Shown here: one piece after another, positions 1 through 7,895 of the stretch
Layout of the letters: each line of letters opens with the position of its first letter
Position numbering within the stretch: position 1 is the first letter of the stretch
Origin: RGIG9608 sp045612365
GTDB taxonomy: Bacteria; Bacteroidota; Bacteroidia; Bacteroidales; Paludibacteraceae
NCBI GenBank assembly: GCA_045612365.1
Contig: JAZKYY010000016.1
Span: 62,001 to 126,000 of the forward strand
Direction: 5' to 3'
Length of the DNA stretch: 64,000 nt
Position numbers and translations under genes: made by a program
Notes under the pieces: model-generated
Database searches by the model: none
What the model saw: only the letters and a program-made list of their open reading frames with translations
What the model was told of the DNA's origin: nothing

Positions 1-620
1 GGAAAAACTTCATTTGTAAACCATTCTACTAGATTCTCATCTCTTTGAACAGAAGTAGAATTATTGCAAAAAACGTTTACACTAAAGTATTCGAAATGTT
101 TTTTTGCTATGGAAATATCATTCAAAATTTGCTCTTTTGTGTGGTCTTTTGTGCAGATGAGTAAGCAAATTCCTTGAAAATATTTTGAGATTACTTCTGC
201 AGAAATATTTTGAGGGATTCCTTTGTTCCATTTGTTGCGTAAATTCCCGTCAAAACTTTCTATTCCACAACGAAATTTTACCTTCGTTGGTGCGAACTGT
301 TTTGCAAAATCAGAAAGTTTATTTCGGTACATATAATGAGACTCAAACCAAATCGTATGAATATGTTTTTCTTTTACCAACTTTTGGATTGCAAAAATTG
401 TTTCTGTGTCAAGTTCCATTGCTGAGCCAGAATTTATTATGTCCAAAATCCCGAATTTTCCTGTTACTTGACTAAGAATTTTTTTGTTTAATTCAGAAGG
501 GACATTGCTTTTGTCGGTATGATAATCACAGAAAGTACACTTTCCCCATCGACAACCAGTTCCTTGCAAAAGAACAAATTCTCTTGGCATTTTTTCTGTA
601 ATTTCTGCATAACGATTCAT
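1..620 (-). CDS. Radical SAM protein, 3' part missing (window edge)
   Basis: The minus strand from an ATG at 620 stays open to base 1, so at least 206 residues are visible and the C-terminus lies outside the window. The cysteines C23, C28 and C31 form a CX4CX2C motif (GCRWGKCTFC), where the usual radical SAM spacing is CX3CX2C. A later INSGSAMEL stretch fits the glycine-rich SAM-binding strand. It starts 18 bp after the stop of the YhhQ-type transporter gene and is probably cotranscribed with it, which hints at a role in deazaguanine or queuine salvage. That role is inference. The class is fairly sure, the substrate is unknown. Confidence 0.75.
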   Translation of the reverse strand, partial: MNRYAEITEKMPREFVLLQGTGCRWGKCTFCDYHTDKSNVPSELNKKILSQVTGKFGILDIINSGSAMELDTETIFAIQKLVKEKHIHTIWFESHYMYRNKLSDFAKQFAPTKVKFRCGIESFDGNLRNKWNKGIPQNISAEVISKYFQGICLLICTKDHTKEQILNDISIAKKHFEYFSVNVFCNNSTSVQRDENLVEWFTNEVF

Positions 621-638
621 GGTTGCGAAAAATAAAAT

Positions 639-1307
639 TTAGTCTTCTTCTGTGATGTATTTTTTTATCCAATTGACTGCAATATATGCCATTGGTGTCC
701 CAAAGAAACTTTCAATAGCTAATTTCAAAACATATTGAAGCACAATCATTAGAAATAAATCTTTTGCTGGAGCAATTCCTGCGAAAGCGATTAAAACAAA
801 AGGGATTGTATCAAGCATATAGCCGACAATGGAACTACTAATTGTTCTTAGCCAAAGAAACCTGCCGTTGGTTTTTTTCTTTATTTTATCCATTAAATAG
901 GCATTGGATAATTCTCCACAAAGAAAACCCGCCAAAGACCCTAAAACAATTCGTGGAACATGTGTGAAAATGTGGTTATAGGCTGTTGCTGTTTGTGCTT
1001 GATATTCTGGAGAAGGCAAGCAAACTCCTATCAAAGTGCAAACTAACAAAAGAACGTTGCAAAGAAATGTAAGCAGAATGACTTTTTTTGCTGTTTTATA
1101 TCCCCAGATTTCTGTTAAAACATCTCCGAGCATATATGCAAAAGGAAAAGTTATAGTTCCTGCGTCAAAATATATTAAGTTGAAAAAATCAACAATTTTC
1201 ACTGCCATAATGTTTGATGTCAAATACAGCGTAATAAAAAGTGCTGTAACCAACATCAGTGGCGTGTTGATTCGGTTTTTGAAAGGGTTTTCCGATACCT
1301 TGCTCAT
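639..1307 (-). CDS. yhhQ: Queuosine precursor transporter, YhhQ/VUT family
   Basis: This 222-residue protein has about six hydrophobic segments and the family's typical features: an early LYLTSNIMAVKIV helix, FDAGTITFPFAYMLGDVLTEIWGY (described here by its key residues D, P, D, E and G), and a C-terminal VLKLAIESFFGTPMAY helix. Family members import the queuosine precursors preQ0 and preQ1 across the inner membrane. The gene leads a probable two-gene operon with the radical SAM gene downstream. A queG gene lies at the other end of the window, so the cell can probably finish queuosine from imported precursor. The length matches the family. Confidence 0.9.
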   Translation of the reverse strand: MSKVSENPFKNRINTPLMLVTALFITLYLTSNIMAVKIVDFFNLIYFDAGTITFPFAYMLGDVLTEIWGYKTAKKVILLTFLCNVLLLVCTLIGVCLPSPEYQAQTATAYNHIFTHVPRIVLGSLAGFLCGELSNAYLMDKIKKKTNGRFLWLRTISSSIVGYMLDTIPFVLIAFAGIAPAKDLFLMIVLQYVLKLAIESFFGTPMAYIAVNWIKKYITEED

Positions 1308-1382
1308 ATTAAATGAATTTTTATTGTTATTTCTGTGTCCAAAACAGGGATTGAATCCCTAAAACTTTCGTCATTTGGGCAA

Positions 1383-1415
1383 AAAAATAAAGGCAGTTTT
1401 TCTGCCTTTATTTTT
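1383..1415 (-). terminator. Rho-independent terminator after tRNA-Gly
   Basis: A stem of about 14 bp (AAATAAAGGCAG against CTGCCTTTATTT) surrounds a 5-nt loop, and a run of U follows on the minus strand. It sits just 3' of the tRNA-Gly gene. An A/T-rich flank on both sides means it could work in either direction. Confidence 0.8.
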
Positions 1416-1419
1416 TTTG

Positions 1420-1492
1420 AGCGGAAAACGGGACTCGAACCCGCGACCCCAACCTTGGCAAGGTTGTGCTCTACCAACTGAGCTATTTCCGC
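1420..1492 (-). tRNA. tRNA-Gly (GCC)
   Basis: The cloverleaf is complete. The acceptor stem GCGGAAA/TTTCCGC is perfect, the D arm is GCTC...GAGC, the anticodon stem CAACC/GGTTG holds the loop TTGCCAA with anticodon GCC, and the T arm is GCGGG-TTCGAGT-CCCGT. The discriminator base is U, as usual for bacterial tRNA-Gly. The 3' CCA is not encoded. Confidence 0.97.
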
Positions 1493-1518
1493 AATACGTA
1501 TTGCTTTAAAAAGGTTTG

Positions 1519-1548
1519 CAAAGATAAATATATTTTTTATTAAAGCAA
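1519..1548 (-). promoter_or_regulatory. Bacteroidetes-type promoter of tRNA-Gly
   Basis: On the minus strand TTG (1546-1548) is followed after exactly 19 nt by TATCTTTG (1519-1526). This matches the Bacteroidetes -33/-7 consensus, and it lies 27 bp upstream of the tRNA. Confidence 0.75.
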
Positions 1549-1655
1549 TAGGTTGAATCAAAAAAAATGAAAAACATCTTTTTGTAAATCAAAAAATGCT
1601 GTTTTTGTAAAAAAATCTTTTTCTTTGTAAGAATTTGCAAAATAGAAGTAAAAGA

Positions 1656-3395
1656 ATGAAAGGCTTTTTGAAAATGACATTGGCTGTCTTTTTGGGGTTA
1701 AACTTGTTTTTAACTATACCGTTTTTTTTCTTGTTCTACTTGATTAATTCCTCTTCTGGTGAGTCAGAAACCAAAATAGCATCGAATTCAGTTTTTCATT
1801 TGGAACTTTCGGGCGAACTCAAAGAACGATCTGATGAAGATATCTTCAGTTTGACAGAAAGTATGATAGATTCTAAATCCGAATTTTTAGGCTTAGATGA
1901 CATACTTTCTGCTATTAAAATTGCGAAAGAAAACGAAAATATCAAAGGAATATATTTAGAATGTGGGGCATTTTCAGCTGCACCTGCTTCGACACAAGAA
2001 ATTCAGGACGCATTGCTTGACTTTAAGCAGAGTGGTAAGTTTATAGTTTCTTATGGTGATTTTTATACTCAAAACACATACACTTTAGCGTCTGTTTCTG
2101 ATAAGGTTTTTTTGAATCCTCTTGGTGCATTAGAGCTGAAAGGAGTATCATTACAGAATGTTTTTTATAAAAAACTACTCGACAAGATTGGTGTAGAAGT
2201 TCAAGTTCTTAAAGTAGGAACCTTTAAGTCTGCTGTTGAACCATATATTCAAACCGAAATGAGTGATGCAAATAGGGTACAATTAACTAAACTTTCATCT
2301 TCTATTTGGGAGCAAATAACATCAGCAATTGTTTCTGCTCGCGGTGTTAAAAAAGAGAATCTAAATGAATTTGTAAATTATAGTTTGATGCTTGCAGATG
2401 CAGAAGAAACAGTGAATTATGGTTTTGTTGATTCGTTGGTTTATAAAAATGAAGTAGATTCTTATTTGAAAAAATTATTGGATAATGATTATGAATCATA
2501 TTCGTTGGAAAAGATTCTTAACTTTGGATTGAATAAAGATTTTTTGCAAGATAAAATAGCAGTTGTTTATGCTGTTGGAGCGATTGATAATATTTCTTCG
2601 GGAGAGGAAGGAATTAATTCTGAGGAAATTACTAAGAAACTTTTGGAAATTGCAGAAGATGAAAATATTAAGGCTTTGGTACTAAGAGTAAATTCTCCAG
2701 GAGGAAGTGCTTTTGGTTCGGAACAAATATGGAAAGCAATGACGGAAGTAAAAAAAAATAAACCCGTTATTGTTTCAATGGGAGATTGTGCTGCCTCTGG
2801 AGGTTATTACATATCGTGTATTGCAGACACCATTGTAGCTCAGCCTAGTACGCTAACTGGTTCTATTGGGATTTTTGGTTTGATTCCTAATGTCGAAAAA
2901 TTGTTGGATAATGTTGGCATAACCACAGATGTGGTGAAGACACATGATTTAAGTGATTTTGGGACAATAAGTAGACCTATGTCATTGGCAGAAAAAAAAC
3001 TGATGCAAAAAAATGTAGATAGAGGTTACGAACTGTTTGTAAAGCGTTGTGCGGAGGGCAGAAAGATGTCTATTCAGAAATTGAGTGAAATTGCTGAAGG
3101 ACGTGTTTGGTCTGGAGTTGATGCTCAAAAAAATGGTTTGGTAGATGTTTTAGGAGGATTGGATGATGCTATTGCTTTTGCTGCGCAAAAAGCAAATGTA
3201 GAGGATTATCAAATTGTGGAATATCCTAGGAAAAAAGATATTTTTACGTTATTGATTGAGGATTTTTATAATAGTGGAGTACGATTCTCATTAGGAAGAA
3301 TGAATCGTGAAATGTATTATTTGGAAATGCTCAAGAATTTGAACAAGGCGGATAAAATACAAGCTCTAATGCCATTTGATATTGTAATAAATTAA
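1656..3395 (+). CDS. sppA: Signal peptide peptidase SppA, 67K type
   Basis: The protein has 579 residues from the ATG at 1656. An in-frame TTG seven codons earlier is a less likely start. One N-terminal membrane anchor (about residues 10-30) is followed by two tandem S49 peptidase domains. SppA cleaves leftover signal peptides in the inner membrane with a Ser-Lys dyad. The lysine lies in GTFKSAVEP (K191 in my numbering, N-terminal domain) and the nucleophile in CAASGGYY (S381, C-terminal domain). Both are present, so the enzyme should be active. The gene is followed 8 bp later by lpxK. The length matches the E. coli-type long form. Confidence 0.93.
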   Translation: MKGFLKMTLAVFLGLNLFLTIPFFFLFYLINSSSGESETKIASNSVFHLELSGELKERSDEDIFSLTESMIDSKSEFLGLDDILSAIKIAKENENIKGIYLECGAFSAAPASTQEIQDALLDFKQSGKFIVSYGDFYTQNTYTLASVSDKVFLNPLGALELKGVSLQNVFYKKLLDKIGVEVQVLKVGTFKSAVEPYIQTEMSDANRVQLTKLSSSIWEQITSAIVSARGVKKENLNEFVNYSLMLADAEETVNYGFVDSLVYKNEVDSYLKKLLDNDYESYSLEKILNFGLNKDFLQDKIAVVYAVGAIDNISSGEEGINSEEITKKLLEIAEDENIKALVLRVNSPGGSAFGSEQIWKAMTEVKKNKPVIVSMGDCAASGGYYISCIADTIVAQPSTLTGSIGIFGLIPNVEKLLDNVGITTDVVKTHDLSDFGTISRPMSLAEKKLMQKNVDRGYELFVKRCAEGRKMSIQKLSEIAEGRVWSGVDAQKNGLVDVLGGLDDAIAFAAQKANVEDYQIVEYPRKKDIFTLLIEDFYNSGVRFSLGRMNREMYYLEMLKNLNKADKIQALMPFDIVIN

Positions 3396-3402
3396 AAAAA
3401 AG

Positions 3403-4500
3403 ATGCGTTTTTTATTTAAGAATTTGATTCTTGCTCCATTGGCTTTCTTGTACGGATTTGTTGTTTTTGTCCGTAACAAGTGTTTTGACTTTGGGATTTT
3501 TAAGAGTCAAAAATATAATTTTCCTATTATTTCTGTAGGGAATATTACGATTGGAGGAACGGGAAAAACGCCTCATACTGAATATTTGTTAGAACTATTG
3601 CAACAAGAAAATTTCAAGGTAGCAATGGTTAGTCGTGGCTATAGACGTAAATCAAAAGGTTTGGTTGTTGCAACCGAAAACTCTACTGCTAATGATATTG
3701 GAGATGAACCATTCCAAATGTTGAGAAAGTTCCCTAATGTTTCTATAGGTGTTGATTCAAAACGAAAACGCGCGATAGATTTTTTGAAAGAGAACAATCC
3801 AAGTATACAAGCCGTTGTTTTAGATGATGCTTACCAACATCGTTATGTGGTTGCTGGAATTTCTATTTTGCTCATTAATTATAATCGATTGATTTATAAC
3901 GATAGAATTTTGCCTTATGGACGTTTGCGAGAATCGGCCGATGAATGTGATAGAGCTGATATTATAATTGTAACTAAGTGTCCTCAAGAAGTTCGTCCAA
4001 TTGATTTGAGATTGATACATAAAAATCTAAATGTAAAACCTCATCAAAAGCTTTATTTTTCGACGTTTGAATACAAGGAAATATATCCAGTTTTTCCTTC
4101 GGTTAAAAATGTGTGGAACATTGCTCATTTACAAGAACAAAAAGCTGGAATACTTATTGTTACCGGAATTGTTTCGGCAAATGATTTGTATCGATATGTT
4201 GAGGAAAAAATAGGTTACTTTGAGAAGATAAAATTCAAAGATCATCATCGCTTTTCAAAAAGAGATATTCGTCGTATTGAACAAAGATTCAATAATATGA
4301 CACAAAGATGTAAAATTATTTTAGTGTCGGAGAAAGATGCTGCGCGTTTGCTTTCCGATGTTGCTTTTCCTGAAAAATTAAAACCTTATGTATACACTAT
4401 TCCAATAAAAGTGAAGTTTTTGTTGGATCAACAAGAGATGTTTAATAAGCAAATTGTAGAATATGTTAGAGAAAATAAAAGAAACGGCAGATTTTCTTAA
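3403..4500 (+). CDS. lpxK: Tetraacyldisaccharide 4'-kinase
   Basis: LpxK phosphorylates the 4' position of the lipid A disaccharide at the inner face of the cytoplasmic membrane. The 365-residue protein has an N-terminal hydrophobic helix and the family P-loop GGTGKTPH near residue 48. A VVLDDAYQHR segment (about residues 139-148) follows and contains the conserved DD-QH residues of the active site. The start ATG is 8 bp after sppA. Its last 38 bases overlap the start of punA, so the two are probably translationally coupled. The length is typical for Bacteroidetes. Confidence 0.94.
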   Translation: MRFLFKNLILAPLAFLYGFVVFVRNKCFDFGIFKSQKYNFPIISVGNITIGGTGKTPHTEYLLELLQQENFKVAMVSRGYRRKSKGLVVATENSTANDIGDEPFQMLRKFPNVSIGVDSKRKRAIDFLKENNPSIQAVVLDDAYQHRYVVAGISILLINYNRLIYNDRILPYGRLRESADECDRADIIIVTKCPQEVRPIDLRLIHKNLNVKPHQKLYFSTFEYKEIYPVFPSVKNVWNIAHLQEQKAGILIVTGIVSANDLYRYVEEKIGYFEKIKFKDHHRFSKRDIRRIEQRFNNMTQRCKIILVSEKDAARLLSDVAFPEKLKPYVYTIPIKVKFLLDQQEMFNKQIVEYVRENKRNGRFS

Positions 4501-5278
4501 GAAAGAAATAAAAACTAATCCTAAAATAGGTATAATTTTGGGAACTGGATTGGGTAATTTGGCTACAAAAATTACTGATTTTATTGAAATCCCTTATGAA
4601 AGCATTCCAAATTTCCCCGTTTCTACTGTAGAAGGGCATAGTGGAAAATTGATTATTGGAAAATTAGGAGGAAGAGATGTTTTGGCTATGAAAGGTCGCT
4701 TTCATTATTATGAAGGGTATGATATGAAACAAGTAACTTTTCCCGTTCGAGTAATGCGAGCTATTGGAATAGAAACTCTTTTTGTTTCAAATGCGTCTGG
4801 AGGTATAAATCCCGATTTTGAAATTGGAGATTTAATGGTTATTGAAGATCATTTGAATCTTTTTCCAGAAAATCCTTTGCGAGGAAAAAACTATGATGAA
4901 TTAGGGCCTCGCTTTCCAGATATGCACGAACCCTACGATAAAGAACTTATTTCTAAGGTTTTTGATATTGCGCAGGAAAATCAAATAAAACTTCAGAAAG
5001 GTGTTTATGCTGGGACTCAAGGACCTACATTTGAAACTCCAGCTGAATATAGATATTTTCGTGCAGTAGGAGCAGATGCTGTGGGAATGAGTACGGTGCC
5101 TGAGGTAATTGTTGCTAATCACATGGGAATGAAATGTTTTGGAATGTCGATTATTACAGATTTGGGAGTGCCTGGAAAAATCGTTGAGATTTCGCACGAA
5201 GAGGTTCAACAAATTGGCGATGCTGCTCAACCTAAAATGACTTTCTTGATGACAGAGTTGATTAAAACAATTCAATAA
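4463..5278 (+). CDS. punA: Purine nucleoside phosphorylase I (trimeric type)
   Basis: The enzyme splits inosine or guanosine with phosphate to the free base and ribose-1-phosphate in purine salvage. The 271-residue protein carries the trimeric PNP hallmarks: GTGLGNLA near residue 28 for phosphate binding, VEGHSGKL, KGRFHYYEG, the SNASGGIN motif, GTQGPTFETPAEYR, and GADAVGMSTVPE with a following ITDLG near the C-terminus. The ATG at 4463 overlaps lpxK by 38 bp. A later start would remove the first helix but keep the phosphate loop, so the exact start is slightly uncertain. Confidence 0.94.
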   Translation: MLEKIKETADFLKKEIKTNPKIGIILGTGLGNLATKITDFIEIPYESIPNFPVSTVEGHSGKLIIGKLGGRDVLAMKGRFHYYEGYDMKQVTFPVRVMRAIGIETLFVSNASGGINPDFEIGDLMVIEDHLNLFPENPLRGKNYDELGPRFPDMHEPYDKELISKVFDIAQENQIKLQKGVYAGTQGPTFETPAEYRYFRAVGADAVGMSTVPEVIVANHMGMKCFGMSIITDLGVPGKIVEISHEEVQQIGDAAQPKMTFLMTELIKTIQ

Positions 5279-5283
5279 TAAAA

Positions 5284-6138
5284 ATGAATCATTTGTATAT
5301 TCCTAAATATTTCAACGAAAAAGGGAATGTAGTAAGGTTGGTTTTAGGAACAGCAATTTTTGCTTTGTTGTTTATAAATATATTTCAGCCTTTTAATTCA
5401 AGAGACTGGGTGCCTAATATCACCGAATTCCGATATTTTTTGTTTTCGTGTTTGATTATTTTGACTGCGACGTGTGTAATTGCTATCAGTCGAACAGTCA
5501 TGTATTTTTATGCCAAAAAGAACGAGATTTCTTATCTTGATTATGCATTTTGGGTTTTGGTAGAACTGATTGCAATGTCATTCTTTTATACTCTATTTCC
5601 TTACTATGTATTGCATGCGAATGTGTTGTTTTGGAGTTTATTCAAAACAGCGATAACTTACACAAGTCTCATCGTGTTAGCTCCTTATTCGATTCTATCT
5701 CTTTTCTTTTCGCTTAAAGATAAAGAATCAAGATTGGAAAAAATTAATCAACAACAAAAAGAGGAACTCCCAGATAATAATGGAAATCTTTATAGTTTCT
5801 ACGATGAAAAAGGGACTTTGCGTTTGTCGCTTTTCTCTGAATGTTTGTTTTATATAGAAGCTGCGGATAATTATGTCTGCATTTATTATATGAACAAGGG
5901 AAAGTTGACAAATTTTATGTTGAGAAACTCATTGAAAAATATCGAGCATGTTTTCTCGGAAAGAAATCTTATACGTTGCCATCGTTCCTTTGTGGTAAAT
6001 ATTGCAAATGTCAAAATTATTCGAAAAGGAGAAAATGGTTTAAGTATTGATTTTGACTGCGATGGAGTGAGAAGTATTCCTATTTCTAAGACTTTTAGTG
6101 CTAATGTGTTAGAACAGTTTTCGGCTATAAATGGTTGA
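5284..6138 (+). CDS. Membrane-bound LytTR-type DNA-binding regulator
   Basis: The first 145 residues contain four hydrophobic segments (about 18-35, 47-68, 87-107, 117-140). After a short charged linker, residues 175-280 form a LytTR DNA-binding domain (FYIEAADNYVCIYY, then RCHRSFVVNI). There is no receiver or kinase domain, so it is a membrane-tethered transcription factor and not a standard response regulator. Such proteins occur in Bacteroidetes with unknown signals. It lies 5 bp after punA and 7 bp before a deacetylase-like gene. The target genes cannot be read from the sequence. Confidence 0.85.
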   Translation: MNHLYIPKYFNEKGNVVRLVLGTAIFALLFINIFQPFNSRDWVPNITEFRYFLFSCLIILTATCVIAISRTVMYFYAKKNEISYLDYAFWVLVELIAMSFFYTLFPYYVLHANVLFWSLFKTAITYTSLIVLAPYSILSLFFSLKDKESRLEKINQQQKEELPDNNGNLYSFYDEKGTLRLSLFSECLFYIEAADNYVCIYYMNKGKLTNFMLRNSLKNIEHVFSERNLIRCHRSFVVNIANVKIIRKGENGLSIDFDCDGVRSIPISKTFSANVLEQFSAING

Positions 6139-6145
6139 TTTGTAA

Positions 6146-6925
6146 ATGGATTTTACATTTAAAAAATATGCTCAACTTATAGATGCTTTTATTGAAGCAG
6201 GTTATGTGTTTCTAACTTTTGAGTCTTATTGCTTACGTAAAAAGGAATTTCAGGAGAAAAAAATAGTTATTTTTCGTCACGATGTTGATCTGAAGGCAGA
6301 AAATTCTTTACAAGTGGCAAAATTGGAGGCCGAGAAGAATGTTTCTTCTACCTATTATTTTCGTGTTGTTTCGCAATCGAATAAACCTGCAATTATCAAG
6401 GAGATTGTTTGTCTTGGACACGAGGTTGGTTATCATTACGAAGATTTTGCTATTAGTCAGGGTGATGTTCAAAAAGCAAAAAGTCTTTTTTTAGAAAATC
6501 TAAATTATTTCCGTCAATTTTATCCTATAAAAACAATTTGTATGCATGGTTCGCCTCGTAGCCGATTTGACAATAAAGATTTGTGGAAAATACTTGATTA
6601 TCACGATTATAAAATTATTGGTGAACCTTATTATGATGTTGATTTTAATGAAGTTTTTTATTTAACAGATACAGGTAGGTGTTGGGATGGTTTTTTGACT
6701 AGTGTTCGCGATAAAGTTACGCAACAAGACGATTGGTCAAAAAAAGGTTTGGTTTATCACTCAACAGACGATATTATAAGTGCGTTGAAAACTGGAAACT
6801 TTCCTCAAAAATTGCTTATAACTACTCATCCTCAGCGTTGGACAAATAATTTTCTTCTTTGGACAAAAGAGTTGCTGTTTCAAAATCTAAAGAATTTGAT
6901 AAAACGGCGAATTGTTTCTTGGTAA
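6146..6925 (+). CDS. Polysaccharide deacetylase-like protein
   Basis: The 259-residue protein has no signal peptide. IVIFRHDVDLKAENS near residue 45 contains the HD metal site of NodB-like deacetylases. A GHEVGYHYEDF segment (near residue 93) supplies the GxHxxxH-like histidines, and CMHGSPRSRFDN and LITTHPQRW supply later conserved histidines. The family removes acetyl groups from polysaccharides with a bound metal ion, but this subgroup is often cytosolic and untested. Neighbours do not define a pathway. I am fairly sure of the fold and unsure of the substrate. Confidence 0.75.
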   Translation: MDFTFKKYAQLIDAFIEAGYVFLTFESYCLRKKEFQEKKIVIFRHDVDLKAENSLQVAKLEAEKNVSSTYYFRVVSQSNKPAIIKEIVCLGHEVGYHYEDFAISQGDVQKAKSLFLENLNYFRQFYPIKTICMHGSPRSRFDNKDLWKILDYHDYKIIGEPYYDVDFNEVFYLTDTGRCWDGFLTSVRDKVTQQDDWSKKGLVYHSTDDIISALKTGNFPQKLLITTHPQRWTNNFLLWTKELLFQNLKNLIKRRIVSW

Positions 6926-6941
6926 AGAACTCTTATGAGCT

Positions 6942-6970
6942 AAATGTTAAAAAATCAAATTTTAACATTT
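6942..6970. terminator. Inverted repeat, possible terminator
   Basis: An 11-bp perfect stem (AAATGTTAAAA against TTTTAACATTT) with a 7-nt loop follows the deacetylase-like gene. It lacks a clear U-run, so it is only a possible terminator. Confidence 0.4.
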
Positions 6971-6973
6971 GAA

Positions 6974-7006
6974 TTGCTATGAAAACGGAATAAAGCACTA
7001 CTTTTG
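6974..7006 (+). promoter_or_regulatory. Probable promoter of hisGDC
   Basis: TACTTTTG at 6999-7006 fits the Bacteroidetes -7 box. A TTG lies 22 nt upstream (6974-6976), slightly wider than the usual gap. The predicted transcript starts about 30 nt before hisG, with no room for a leader-peptide attenuator. Confidence 0.6.
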
Positions 7007-7043
7007 CCAAATAAATTCATATTAAAACAAATTTTTTAACATT

Positions 7044-7895
7044 ATGCTTAGAATTGCAGTTCAGTCAAAAGGACGATTAAATGAGGATACTTTGGGCTTG
7101 CTCGAAGATGTTGGTGTGAAAATCTCAGTTGGAAAACGTGTTTTGTTGTGTCATTCAGACAATTTTCCTGCAGAAGTCTTGTTTTTGCGCGATGATGATA
7201 TTCCTCAATCAGTTGCTGAAGGTGTTGCCGACATTGGTATTGTAGGTGAAAACGAATATCTTGAAAAAGGTTATGAATCTAATATTGTTCGTAGACTTGG
7301 ATTTAGTCGTTGTCGTTTGTCGTTGGCAATTCCTAAAGAAGTGAATTACAAAGGAGTATCGTGGTTTCAAGGAAAAAAAATTGCGACATCATATCCAAAT
7401 ATTTTGAGTAATTTTTTGAAGAAAAACGGAATTCGTGCAAGTATTCATACTATAACTGGATCTGTTGAAATTTCTCCAGAAATAGGTTTAGCTGATGCAA
7501 TTTTTGACATTGTGAGTTCAGGAAGTACTCTTATTGCACATCGTCTTAAAGAGGTTGAAGTGGTGATGGAGTCGGAAGCCTTGCTTATTGCAAACAAACA
7601 ACTTTCGGCACAAAAGCAGATTATTCTTGATGAGTTGTTGTTTAGAATCAATGCGGCAAAAGAATCGCAAAATAAAAAATATATCATGATGAATGTTCCT
7701 AACGACCAAATTGAGGCCATTACAGCTATTTTGCCAGGAATAAAAGCTCCTACGGTGATGCCTCTTGTGCGTGAAGGATGGAGTTCGTTGCATACGGTGC
7801 TTGACGAGCCTCGTTTTTGGGACATAATCGGAAAACTTAAATCGCTTGGTGCTGAAGGAATTTTGGTGTTACCAATTGAAAAAATGATTTTGTAA
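7044..7895 (+). CDS. hisG: ATP phosphoribosyltransferase, long form
   Basis: HisG joins ATP and PRPP in the first, feedback-controlled step of histidine synthesis. At 283 residues this is the long (HisG_L) form, which works without HisZ. The catalytic part covers residues 1-210, with SKGRLNEDTLGLLE at the start, GIVGENEYLE near residue 67 and the PRPP-binding DIVSSGSTLI near residue 155. The ACT-like C-terminal regulatory domain covers about 210-283 and ends in GILVLPIEKMIL. The stop is followed directly by the hisD start. Confidence 0.97.
   Translation: MLRIAVQSKGRLNEDTLGLLEDVGVKISVGKRVLLCHSDNFPAEVLFLRDDDIPQSVAEGVADIGIVGENEYLEKGYESNIVRRLGFSRCRLSLAIPKEVNYKGVSWFQGKKIATSYPNILSNFLKKNGIRASIHTITGSVEISPEIGLADAIFDIVSSGSTLIAHRLKEVEVVMESEALLIANKQLSAQKQIILDELLFRINAAKESQNKKYIMMNVPNDQIEAITAILPGIKAPTVMPLVREGWSSLHTVLDEPRFWDIIGKLKSLGAEGILVLPIEKMIL

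Noticed and set aside
1347..1361. Palindrome like a tRNA T arm near the yhhQ start
   Set aside because: The loop lacks the TTC-purine-A order and no cloverleaf can be built around it.
1304..1561. Open frame antisense to the tRNA-Gly region
   Set aside because: It runs through the tRNA gene and its terminator and has no homology or start signal. It is a chance frame.
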